A stretch of DNA of 49,516 nt from a virus: the IMG/VR virus record IMGVR_UViG_3300021185_001142, positions 1-49,516 of that record; one strand, 5' to 3'. A program made the position numbers and the translations under genes. Each line of letters begins with the position of its first letter. Position 1 is the stretch's first letter. This document shows, one piece after another, positions 37,276-44,596 of this stretch. The notes beneath the pieces are model-generated. The model was given only the letters and a program-made list of their open reading frames with translations, had not been told where the DNA came from and did no database searches.

Positions 37276-38332
37276 TCATATGAACCCAGTGTATGGGAAA
37301 GAAGAAATAGAAAGCGTATACGACTATGTTAACTCTGGTGGTTGGATTATGGAACATACCAAAACTAGAGAGTTAGAATCTCTTATATGTGACTATACTG
37401 GCGCCAAGTATGCACACATGGTAACAAGTGCTACTACAGGTCTCCTGTGTGCTTCTATGATAGCTAAAATACAGCCAGGAGAAAAGTTTGCCGTAAGTGC
37501 GTATACACAAGCGGCTACATGTAACGGCGCAATACTAATGGGAGGCATACCAGTGATAGTTGATGTTGACCCATTTAGCTACTGTATAAACTTCGATAAG
37601 ATACCATCTGATTGTAGAGTTATATTTGTATCAGCAATCAATGGAAGATACCCAAAAGATGTTCAAGAACAAATCAAATCTTTAAGAGAAAGTGGTAGAG
37701 TCGTAATTGAAGACTCTGCACAAGCACTAGGTAGTAGAACAGTAAACGATATACACTGTGGTACTATGGGTGACATGGGCGTATTCAGTTTTGGAGCACC
37801 AAAGATTATTACTACAGGACAAGGTGGTTGCATCATTACTAATGATAAAGGTATTAGTGATGAGATTGTAGCAATCAAAAACTTTGGCAGAACGGTCAAG
37901 GTTGGAGAAGTATATAATGTCATGGGTTCTAATTTTAAGTTTACAGATTTACAAGCATCTTTCGGTGTACCACAGATGAAGAAACTGCCATTTATTGTCG
38001 AGCATAAGAAACATTTATTTAAGTGGTATTGTAAACATCTAAAAGGTGTGGTAGATTTTATTAATACTGATTTAGAATTTGTAACGCCAACGTATCCTGA
38101 AATATTAGTAAGCAAACGTGATGAACTTGTATTAGAATTACGAGAAGAAGGCATAGGATGCCGTGCAGTATATGATAGTCTATGTAATCAACCCTTCCAT
38201 AAACAATGGAAAACCCCTACACCAATTGCAGACGAATTAGCAAGTAGAGGCCTACATTTACCAGGTCAGTTTGATTTACGTGAAGAAGACGTAAAGAAGA
38301 TTGCAAGTGTTATTAAAAATCACGCGGCGTGA
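37259..38332 (+). CDS. DegT/DnrJ/EryC1/StrS-type sugar aminotransferase
   Basis: A 357-residue PLP-dependent enzyme that aminates nucleotide-linked keto-sugars. The PLP Lys is Lys182 in FSFGAPKIITTGQGG; EDSAQALGS (151-159) supplies the Asp that binds the pyridine nitrogen; SATTGL (57-62) contacts the phosphate. Length fits the family. It is the last gene of the plus-strand cluster and overlaps the previous one by 17 bases; MNPVYG (start 37280) is an alternative start. Its 3' end overlaps that of the converging epimerase gene inside a hairpin. It implies that a 3- or 4-amino sugar is made. Confidence 0.93.
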   Translation: MLTKNSHMNPVYGKEEIESVYDYVNSGGWIMEHTKTRELESLICDYTGAKYAHMVTSATTGLLCASMIAKIQPGEKFAVSAYTQAATCNGAILMGGIPVIVDVDPFSYCINFDKIPSDCRVIFVSAINGRYPKDVQEQIKSLRESGRVVIEDSAQALGSRTVNDIHCGTMGDMGVFSFGAPKIITTGQGGCIITNDKGISDEIVAIKNFGRTVKVGEVYNVMGSNFKFTDLQASFGVPQMKKLPFIVEHKKHLFKWYCKHLKGVVDFINTDLEFVTPTYPEILVSKRDELVLELREEGIGCRAVYDSLCNQPFHKQWKTPTPIADELASRGLHLPGQFDLREEDVKKIASVIKNHAA

Positions 38333-38333
38333 T
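38319..38333 (-). terminator. hairpin shared by two converging gene ends
   Basis: ATCACG (38319-38324) and CGTGAT (38328-38333) form a 6-bp stem with a 3-base loop. On the minus strand a short T run follows (A run at 38315-38319), giving a weak rho-independent terminator. Both converging genes end within it (His-Ala-Ala-stop in each case). It could act in both directions as a barrier to antisense transcription. Confidence 0.5.
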
Positions 38334-39213
38334 ATAACTTAACTAAACTATCAATACCATCTTCAAGAGTTTCGGTAGCAGTGAATCCGATGTTTCTAAT
38401 TTTTGAATAGTCAACAAAATAGTCTCTGCCATCTTTATCGTGAGATAATTCATCGTTAATAATTAATTCATAATCGACTTTGCTTTTAATAATTTGTGCA
38501 ATGTCTAACTTAGTATGATTTAATGTTTCATCACCGACATTCCATATCTCGCCTTTCATAATATCGTATTTCTCTAACGCCCATCTGAATGAACGTGCCA
38601 AGTCGTTAATGCTTAAGAAAGTACGTTTGAAGTGCTTTTCAAATAAGACCAATTTCTTTTCAGCTATTGCTTTGTAAGTAAAGTCATTAACAAGTAAGTC
38701 TTGTCTTAATCTATTACTCACACCAAATGCAGTTGCTGGTCTTAGTATAACCGCATCAGTTCCTTCTAATTTCTTTTCACCATCAAGTTTGTAAACACTG
38801 TATGTACTGATTGGATTAGTCTCACATGTTTCGTCACATGTCTTGCCTAACTCACCGTATACACTTCCTGTACTTGCATATACAAAAGGCTTATCAATAG
38901 AAGCATCAATAACTCTATTAGTTCCTTCTACATTAATTCTGTATGCTAAGTCTGGTTCACGTTCACATGCAGGATATCCTACAATGCCTGCTAGATGTAT
39001 TACTGCATCTGCACTTTTTAGAATAGGCTCAACTGCTGGATCACAGATATCCATCTTATGTAGATGAAATCCTTTTCTATCTAAGATATTTAATATAGGT
39101 TGTACCCCATACTTTAACCAATCTATACAAATAACTTCATGTCCGTTATTCAGTAATTGTTCACTTAATCTACAACCAACATATCCTGCCCCGCCTGTTA
39201 TTGCAATTTTCAT
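38320..39213 (-). CDS. NAD-dependent nucleotide-sugar epimerase/dehydratase
   Basis: A 297-residue extended short-chain dehydrogenase. GGAGYVG (7-13) binds NAD; ASTGSVYG (113-120) and Tyr138-Ser-Val-Tyr-Lys142 form the catalytic set; LRPATAFG follows. It belongs to the GalE/RfbB-like group, which acts on UDP-, GDP- or dTDP-sugars; the exact reaction cannot be read. The intact Tyr/Lys pair contrasts with the altered pair in the Fcl-like protein at 35406. It is the last gene of the minus-strand sugar operon and overlaps the preceding gene by four bases. Confidence 0.9.
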   Translation of the reverse strand: MKIAITGGAGYVGCRLSEQLLNNGHEVICIDWLKYGVQPILNILDRKGFHLHKMDICDPAVEPILKSADAVIHLAGIVGYPACEREPDLAYRINVEGTNRVIDASIDKPFVYASTGSVYGELGKTCDETCETNPISTYSVYKLDGEKKLEGTDAVILRPATAFGVSNRLRQDLLVNDFTYKAIAEKKLVLFEKHFKRTFLSINDLARSFRWALEKYDIMKGEIWNVGDETLNHTKLDIAQIIKSKVDYELIINDELSHDKDGRDYFVDYSKIRNIGFTATETLEDGIDSLVKLYHAA

Positions 39214-39800
39214 TTTATGTTCTCCTTGAATAATTTATAATCTTCTAAGTAATATTCCTTAATTTGTGCTTTATATTTTTTTAATTGTAATTTTAATTCT
39301 TCTTTCTGTTTAGAAATATCATTATAACGTGTTGTATTTTGAATGGTCTCTAATACATTATCTATATGTTTATGTCCTATAGGTCTTATGTTGTCTGCAT
39401 CTATATAATGCAAAGGTACATCTTCAAGCCCTTCTAAAAAACTACACTGAGTTTTCATGTGAACATCGTCTTCCCTGTTGCTTAACCACCATTCTATGCT
39501 TTCTTCTATTGTACAATTATATATTTTTGATACTACTGATAGCTGTCCTAAAAATCGTTCACTAGGGTATCGTATAAATGTATAACCTGTATAAGAAAGT
39601 GTCCATGAATCATTTTTTGGCAGTGATACAAGTTTATAATCATATTGTTCTGCTATATTGAACAAGAAACTTGAACTAGCATTTCTCCAAATAGGAACAA
39701 AGTACGTATGGTGTTTATGATTTATCCATATGGCGTCTTCCCATAACTTGACTGACCCGTTCTGTGCAATCACTTCTTTGGCAGTATATTCTCTAATCAT
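39210..39800 (-). CDS. divergent sulfotransferase-like protein
   Basis: A 196-residue protein. PIWRNASSSFLF near residues 36-47 resembles the PAPS 5'-phosphosulfate loop (usually K-x-A-G-T/S-S), and FIRYPSERFLGQL near 75-87 resembles the RxPxxRFxS-type 3'-phosphate segment of carbohydrate sulfotransferases. The downstream HYIDADNI segment could be a remnant of the family's C-terminal region. The ATG at 39800 (overlapping the previous stop) is preferred over a TTG 18 bases upstream. The C-terminal 45 residues are a lysine-rich coiled coil. It may sulfate the branched sugar made by its operon neighbours (inference). Confidence 0.5.
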   Translation of the reverse strand: MIREYTAKEVIAQNGSVKLWEDAIWINHKHHTYFVPIWRNASSSFLFNIAEQYDYKLVSLPKNDSWTLSYTGYTFIRYPSERFLGQLSVVSKIYNCTIEESIEWWLSNREDDVHMKTQCSFLEGLEDVPLHYIDADNIRPIGHKHIDNVLETIQNTTRYNDISKQKEELKLQLKKYKAQIKEYYLEDYKLFKENIK

Positions 39801-40983
39801 CTGATTTATTTTCTGCAATATGTACTATGGGCATTGCAAATAACATTCTACCGCCTTGCTCAATCCATTCACTTTCTTTTTCTGTAAACATATCTTTAAA
39901 CCCAAAGTTAGGAACAAAGAACAAGTCTGCATCTTTCTTTGCATCATCTTCGTGTACAATGGGTATACCTGTGCCGACTGTGAATCTGCCTACTTTGTCT
40001 GGATGTATTTCTGCCGCACCATCAAACAACCCATGTAGTTTCCAAAATTGCAACATTGTATTTCCTTTTGTACTAGCGCCGTAAACATAATTCTTACCGC
40101 CGTTTTTCTTGTTGTCTGTCAATACGGTTCTTAATAACGCACCGTTGCGTTCTACATCATTAAAGAATGTTTTCAATGAAGATAAGTCTTCGTAGTGTTC
40201 AATACTGCCTTCATTCTTTTTTCTAGCCCACAGTTGATAACTACCGCCTTGTATATCGTTCTCTACTACTTTGTAAATCTCAAGACCATTAGTTTCATAT
40301 AATTCTACAAGACTTTTATAGCTGTAGTATTCTAAATGTTCATGACATACATTGCCTAAGTCTTTCATTTTAAGCATAGGAGCAAGTGTCATTAACTGAG
40401 CAATAAAAATGCCATCATCGGTCATCGCCTCATTTACGCTATAAATGAAATCATTTGGATTATCCATATCATAAAACATACCAATAGCAGTAATAACTTT
40501 TGCTTTCTTACCTTGCATCAGTTTGTAATGCCACATGTCATTAATTGTTGCTTCGCAATTCTTTACTAACTTCTTAATTAGATTAGGTGCTGGTTCGCAT
40601 CCTATCCTATATCTATCTGAGTTAACTGCACTAAGTAGTGTACCGTCATTTGCACCGATATCTAATACAACATCACCTTTAGTAGTGTTGTCATTTATAT
40701 ATCCTGCAATGTCGAATAGGTTATCTTTTAGTTTCTTGTTAAGTCCACTTTCATACCAATAGTGTTCACCATATAATACTTTTGGATTAACTGTATGTCT
40801 AAGTTGAACCAAATCACAATTCACACATTGGTCCAGAACCATGGGCGCTTCTCCCGGAGTATGATTTGGGTCTAAAGGAAAATCATTTATGTGTATAGAA
40901 CCAAAGTCTACAACCTTTTTAACCTCAGAACCACAAACTCTACAGTCCGTTCGTTCATTTATAATCATAGGATAATTACTCAT
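39793..40983 (-). CDS. NDP-sugar C-methyltransferase (TylC3/NovU-like)
   Basis: A 396-residue three-domain protein. The N-terminal zinc-binding domain has Cys14, Cys17, Cys53 and Cys56. The SAM-binding motif VLDIGANDGTLL is at about 107-118, and CHEHLEYYS is the signature of this family. The C-terminal domain (from about 290, NYVYGASTKGN) matches the C-methyltransferase C-terminal domain. These enzymes add a C-methyl branch to dTDP-4-keto-deoxy-sugars, as in mycarose and noviose synthesis. It overlaps the upstream cupin gene by eight bases. Confidence 0.92.
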   Translation of the reverse strand: MSNYPMIINERTDCRVCGSEVKKVVDFGSIHINDFPLDPNHTPGEAPMVLDQCVNCDLVQLRHTVNPKVLYGEHYWYESGLNKKLKDNLFDIAGYINDNTTKGDVVLDIGANDGTLLSAVNSDRYRIGCEPAPNLIKKLVKNCEATINDMWHYKLMQGKKAKVITAIGMFYDMDNPNDFIYSVNEAMTDDGIFIAQLMTLAPMLKMKDLGNVCHEHLEYYSYKSLVELYETNGLEIYKVVENDIQGGSYQLWARKKNEGSIEHYEDLSSLKTFFNDVERNGALLRTVLTDNKKNGGKNYVYGASTKGNTMLQFWKLHGLFDGAAEIHPDKVGRFTVGTGIPIVHEDDAKKDADLFFVPNFGFKDMFTEKESEWIEQGGRMLFAMPIVHIAENKSDD

Positions 40984-41359
40984 TAGTATCTACCCTAGTC
41001 AAAGGCTCATCACAGTCGTCCCATTTCTTCGTTATGAGTGCGATTGCTTTTGAGTCTGATGTTGGATAGAATGTATGAGGTGTCAGTCTAGGAATAAAGA
41101 TACAGTCTCCTGTTGCAACGGGAGTTACTAATTCTTTTCCTTCTGATAACTCAGTATACACACCGCTTCCTTCTACAAACATAATGTATTCATCAAACTC
41201 TTTGTGTAGATGATGTCCTCTCACAGAACCTTTTAGAGTTACTATATAACTCCATTCTTTAATATCAGTTGTTTGAGGATAGTATGTGCTTATTATACCT
41301 CTGCCATCTTTAACTGTTATTGGATTGATATCTGGGTCTAGTTTAATAATTCTTTTCAT
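40976..41359 (-). CDS. cupin, probable keto-sugar isomerase/epimerase-like
   Basis: A 127-residue single-domain cupin. RGHHLHKEFDEYIMFVEG (47-64) gives the first motif (His50, His52 and an acidic residue) and GDCIFIPRLTPHTF (84-97) the second (His95). The size and the RGHHLHK start resemble WxcM/FdtA-type dTDP-sugar isomerases, so it may shift the keto group of, or epimerise, the sugar before C-methylation. It is the first gene of the minus-strand sugar operon, behind a late-type box (41387-41394). Weak homology makes the exact activity uncertain. Confidence 0.75.
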   Translation of the reverse strand: MKRIIKLDPDINPITVKDGRGIISTYYPQTTDIKEWSYIVTLKGSVRGHHLHKEFDEYIMFVEGSGVYTELSEGKELVTPVATGDCIFIPRLTPHTFYPTSDSKAIALITKKWDDCDEPLTRVDTNE

Positions 41360-41386
41360 ATTTTAATTCTCTATTAACTACATACT

Positions 41387-41394
41387 TATTTATC
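41387..41394 (-). promoter_or_regulatory. T4-late-like promoter box GATAAATA
   Basis: The minus strand reads GATAAATA here, 27 bases before the cupin start, identical to the boxes before gp25 and the 223-residue virion protein. It lies just after the terminator of the FG-GAP gene, so the sugar operon probably has its own late transcript. Confidence 0.55.
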
Positions 41395-41396
41395 TA

Positions 41397-41424
41397 TAAA
41401 AAAAGCCCGACATTGAGCCGGGCT
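41397..41424 (-). terminator. rho-independent terminator after the FG-GAP gene
   Basis: AGCCCG (41404-41409) and CGGGCT (41419-41424) form a GC-rich 6-bp stem with a 9-base loop. On the minus strand it is followed by seven T (A run at 41398-41404). It lies 26 bases past the stop of the gene at 41450. Confidence 0.85.
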
Positions 41425-41449
41425 AATTTAGTTTAAAAATAGTTAATTA

Positions 41450-43207
41450 TTAGAAATCTGACTTATATTTCCAATAGCCTCCGGGCGCCATCATATCAGC
41501 ATCTGGGAATCCTGTGAACTTTCTGTTCTGTCCACCGTACTCGCTTTTGTAAAAGTCAACCCATTCATTCTCCCATGCTTGGTAAGGAGATACTTTCTTA
41601 AACTCTAAGTTACCTTGATTTACAAAGAACCAACCACTATGTACATCTTGAGGAGATCCTTGGCACATAATATCCATCAGCCCATCATTGTTTACATCAA
41701 TCAAAACATTTCTCGTACAAAATGAGTTGTATGCATTTGTTTCCATGTTGATGCCTTTCTTAAATCCTTTTCTTGTTTTAACAAAGTCAGGAGAAGGAAT
41801 AAGTGGAGTTTGGTCTGCGACAGTAAAGTTACCTTTGCCATCATTAGCCCAAATAGTTGTTGTACCACCAACATATAGTGGACCAATATTTGAACCTGCG
41901 ATATCTACATCGCCATCATTATCAAAGTCCCATGATACTGGACCAATAACATCAGTTAACAAGAACCCAGAACCAAAGATATCATTTGCTGATTCCATAG
42001 AAGTTCTTTTCTTCTTGCCGAAATAACCTGAACTATCACCAAATAGAATTACAGTTTGTTGTTGAGGCAAAGAACTATCGTGCTTGTAAGCTGGACTCTG
42101 ATGCCATCCGCCTGATGCCATTAAGTCTACATGTCCATCACCGTTGTAATCACCTGTTGTAAGAGCATGAGCCCACTGGTCACCGCATTTCTTTACAGTA
42201 AAAATACCTTTACCATCATTCACATGACACCAGATATTACCACCACCTTTAGACCTAGACCATTGCACATCTGATACGATAACATCAATGTCACCATCGT
42301 TGTCAATATCTGCCGCAGTGGCACCGTGACTAAAGTTATGGAATGTTCCGTTCTTATCTATCTTCACACCCTTTTCAGCAGTTTCTATCCATTGTCCTTT
42401 TCCATTAGAAAGAAATACTAAGTCAGCGCCTCCGTACTGATGTTTGCCATTGACTTTGGCTTTATATGCACTAGGAGAATAGATATCATCAATACCGTCA
42501 CCATTGAAGTCTGCCGTAATAGTTCTAATACTATTCCTTGGTGAGACATGATTATTTACAACGATTTGTTCTACTAAATCTTTTCTACTCATGCTACCAA
42601 TTTCAAACAATGCGAAAGGGAGTCTTTGTTGTATGTCTGACATTTTTTCGTCACCACACTTCCAAGTACCAATGTTACCATCTGATTCAAATTTACCTCT
42701 ACATTGATTATGTAGTTCGAACCCCATTACTAAGTCAGGAGTATTGTCGCCATTAAGATTTGCGAATGCACCAGTAATAGTCCAGAAGATTTCTTGATTA
42801 TCTCCTTGATATTCTCTCATGTAAAAATCACCTGGTAGAAAGTATCTTTTTGTTCTCCATGTTCCCGGAGATACCATGTTGTCAGGAGAAATATAATTAC
42901 CAAATGTTGTAATCATACCATTCTTTTTTTGTGTTTCAAAATCTAATGCAGGCATTTCTGACACTGCTAGTTTCAAATCTGTAATCTCATTAGCATCTAT
43001 TGTGCCGTCAAATACTTTGCCACTATCAGCATAGAAATTTTCTATAGCCGTTGTTGTAAGATTTCCAGTTAACCCATCTGTTGGGCCTGCTTGATAGCCT
43101 AACTGATTAAGCATCTGTTGACTAGCCATTACATTGGGTGATGCAAATGACATTGTACCTATAGCTACAACCATTGATGTAGTAGCAAGTAACTTTTTCA
43201 TATTCAT
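41450..43207 (-). CDS. secreted protein with peptidoglycan-binding-like and FG-GAP repeats
   Basis: A 585-residue protein. Residues 1-29 are a classic signal peptide (MKK, hydrophobic core, then NVMA-SQ). Residues 30-63 (LNQLGYQAGPTDGLTGNL, then AIENFYADSG) match the PG_binding_1 repeat. The rest is a beta-propeller-like domain with at least six FG-GAP/VCBS calcium loops of the DxNxDGxxD type near 150, 233, 300, 353, 427 and 504. Such proteins bind ligands or matrix at the cell surface. In a phage it would be exported to the host periplasm by Sec, perhaps to alter the envelope. AGAGAGG precedes the first ATG. It is monocistronic, with its own promoter and terminator. Confidence 0.88.
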   Translation of the reverse strand: MNMKKLLATTSMVVAIGTMSFASPNVMASQQMLNQLGYQAGPTDGLTGNLTTTAIENFYADSGKVFDGTIDANEITDLKLAVSEMPALDFETQKKNGMITTFGNYISPDNMVSPGTWRTKRYFLPGDFYMREYQGDNQEIFWTITGAFANLNGDNTPDLVMGFELHNQCRGKFESDGNIGTWKCGDEKMSDIQQRLPFALFEIGSMSRKDLVEQIVVNNHVSPRNSIRTITADFNGDGIDDIYSPSAYKAKVNGKHQYGGADLVFLSNGKGQWIETAEKGVKIDKNGTFHNFSHGATAADIDNDGDIDVIVSDVQWSRSKGGGNIWCHVNDGKGIFTVKKCGDQWAHALTTGDYNGDGHVDLMASGGWHQSPAYKHDSSLPQQQTVILFGDSSGYFGKKKRTSMESANDIFGSGFLLTDVIGPVSWDFDNDGDVDIAGSNIGPLYVGGTTTIWANDGKGNFTVADQTPLIPSPDFVKTRKGFKKGINMETNAYNSFCTRNVLIDVNNDGLMDIMCQGSPQDVHSGWFFVNQGNLEFKKVSPYQAWENEWVDFYKSEYGGQNRKFTGFPDADMMAPGGYWKYKSDF

Positions 43208-43238
43208 AATTAACCTCTCTATTGTTGATTATGTATAT

Positions 43239-43266
43239 ACTATAACACGATTCGATAGTTTGTCAA
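43239..43266 (-). promoter_or_regulatory. sigma70-type promoter with CGAATC spacer motif
   Basis: On the minus strand, TTGACA (43266-43261), a 16-base spacer and TATAGT (43244-43239). CGAATC is at 43254-43249, six bases after the -35 and four before the -10. AGCTAAAAAC precedes it. It drives the FG-GAP gene. Confidence 0.78.
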
Positions 43267-43270
43267 GTTT

Positions 43271-44053
43271 TTAGCTATTATTTTTTCTTTGTATGTCTGT
43301 TTCTTCACATAATTCACCATATTGTACTTCAATTATGTGTGCTGGTTCATCACCGATATTTGTTGTTTTATGCCAGCATTCCTTAGGTATTAAGAATGTG
43401 TCATGTGGACGCAGATAGATTGCTTCTTTTTTCTTACCAAATTCTAGTTCAATCATGATATCTCCTTCTAAGACATACCAATATTCGTTTCTATATCTAT
43501 GTTTCTGATTTGATAAACTCTTGCGTGGGTTGATAACTAGTTCTTTGACTTTTTGCCCAACCTTAGGTTGCTTATCATCAAGTACTCGCCAGTAGCCCCA
43601 TGTTCTATGTGTTCTCTGTGTTTTCCAATCATCAAGTATCCAACTACTAGAGTTACGTTTGTTTGTACCACCTACACCAAATTCAAATCTGACCCATGGC
43701 ATTTCTGCGTATTGTTTGTATTCGGGTGTTGTAGCATTACCTCTATCTCCGCCATTTGCGAATATAAACTTAGTACCAATTGGATACATAGATTGTATCT
43801 TGTATAATGCGTAACTGGCTGTATCGTCACTATCATCAAAGTCAATAACCTTGTCAACTACTTCTAGTGCTTCGATGATTGCTTTGCGTTCAGCAAAGTT
43901 CATAAATGCTCTGCCTTTTTTACGGGTAAGCCATTCGTCTGAATTTATCCCTACGACTAATTCATCACCGAGTTCTTTTGCTGATTTAAAATACTCTATA
44001 TGTCCAGAGTGTAGTGGGTCGAACCCACCCGTTACTAAAACTACTTCTTTCAT
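43271..44053 (-). CDS. cytidylyltransferase fused to a mannose-6-phosphate-isomerase-type cupin
   Basis: A 260-residue fusion. Residues 1-140 are a nucleotidyltransferase of the cytidylyltransferase superfamily: GGFDPLHSGHIEYF (9-22) holds the HxGH motif and NKRNSSSWIL matches the C-terminal nucleotide-binding loop. Residues 150-256 are a cupin like the C-terminal half of type II mannose-6-phosphate isomerases: WGYWRVLDD, SLSNQKHRYRNEYWYVLEG and IIEVQYGELCEETDIQR, with His185 and His228. Together they could activate and isomerise a sugar phosphate. An upstream TTG would extend the frame into speD; the ATG at 44053 matches the start of the family's first strand. It follows speD by 46 bases. 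Confidence 0.85.
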   Translation of the reverse strand: MKEVVLVTGGFDPLHSGHIEYFKSAKELGDELVVGINSDEWLTRKKGRAFMNFAERKAIIEALEVVDKVIDFDDSDDTASYALYKIQSMYPIGTKFIFANGGDRGNATTPEYKQYAEMPWVRFEFGVGGTNKRNSSSWILDDWKTQRTHRTWGYWRVLDDKQPKVGQKVKELVINPRKSLSNQKHRYRNEYWYVLEGDIMIELEFGKKKEAIYLRPHDTFLIPKECWHKTTNIGDEPAHIIEVQYGELCEETDIQRKNNS

Positions 44054-44099
44054 GTTAATACTTATCTTCTTGGGATTTAGTAATTTGTATACGTTTGAA

Positions 44100-44483
44100 T
44101 TATTTACTTGAGTATATTTCTTCAAACTTGCTTTCTCTGTCTAAGAATTTATATTCTACTTTCGTAGGTTCCATTGCTTCTAAGAAAGGTAGAACCTGAT
44201 TAGGATCCATTTCAGAACAAGTATATACATCTAACTGACACAATGCAGGACTCACTTCGTCCCAGATATGCATAGCGATATGTGATGTTTCTATAATTGC
44301 AAAGGCTGTTAACCCTCTGTTACCTTCCATCTTACAATACGTGGCAGTAGGACCATACATCGGTTTCATGCCGATTGCTTTAATCATCTTTCGCAAATAC
44401 TTAATTGCCTTATTTTTATTTTGTAAAGGCTTATTAACCTCTGCACGAATTAATAGGTGCTTGTGTACTAGTAACTTATTCAT
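44100..44483 (-). CDS. speD: S-adenosylmethionine decarboxylase proenzyme (SpeD)
   Basis: A 127-residue pyruvoyl enzyme of the bacterial/archaeal short type. The self-cleavage Ser is Ser67 in IIETSHIAMH; His72 and Cys89 (LDVYTCS) complete the catalytic residues. The residue before the Ser is Thr where Glu is usual. SAM decarboxylation supplies the aminopropyl group for spermidine; related speD genes occur in cyanophages. Polyamines may help to condense DNA or support translation. It could also lower the SAM pool used by the radical SAM and methyltransferase enzymes encoded here (inference). It lies between a tiny membrane protein and the cytidylyltransferase fusion. Confidence 0.92.
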   Translation of the reverse strand: MNKLLVHKHLLIRAEVNKPLQNKNKAIKYLRKMIKAIGMKPMYGPTATYCKMEGNRGLTAFAIIETSHIAMHIWDEVSPALCQLDVYTCSEMDPNQVLPFLEAMEPTKVEYKFLDRESKFEEIYSSK

Positions 44484-44491
44484 AATCGTAT

Positions 44492-44596
44492 TTAGTCTTT
44501 CATTGGTGGTTCTTCATTATTCCATAAGACAAGCATTAAAATAATGCCGGCAAATATACCGGCAGTAAGTAATAAGGATATAAGTATAGGACTCAT
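44492..44596 (-). CDS. 34-residue single-span membrane protein
   Basis: The frame reads MSPILISLLLTAGIFAGIIL followed by MLVLWNNEEPPMKD and a stop. It starts in an ATGA overlap with the preceding gene and ends eight bases before speD. One hydrophobic helix (about 3-25) is followed by a short acidic tail. Tight coupling on both sides supports a real gene despite its length. Function is unknown. Confidence 0.6.
   Translation of the reverse strand: MSPILISLLLTAGIFAGIILMLVLWNNEEPPMKD

Noticed and set aside
37663-38154. Minus-strand open frame of 163 codons inside the aminotransferase gene
   Set aside because: The plus strand encodes the full DegT fold here, including the PLP lysine; the opposite frame has no recognisable features.
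44054-44125. N-terminal extension of the cytidylyltransferase-cupin protein
   Set aside because: It would start at TTG inside the end of speD. The ATG at 44053 places the first beta strand at the usual distance from the HxGH motif.
44549-44568. GC-rich inverted repeat (TGCCGG / CCGGCA)
   Set aside because: It lies inside the 34-residue gene and has no T run on either side, so a terminator is unlikely; codon repetition (Ala-Gly) explains it.
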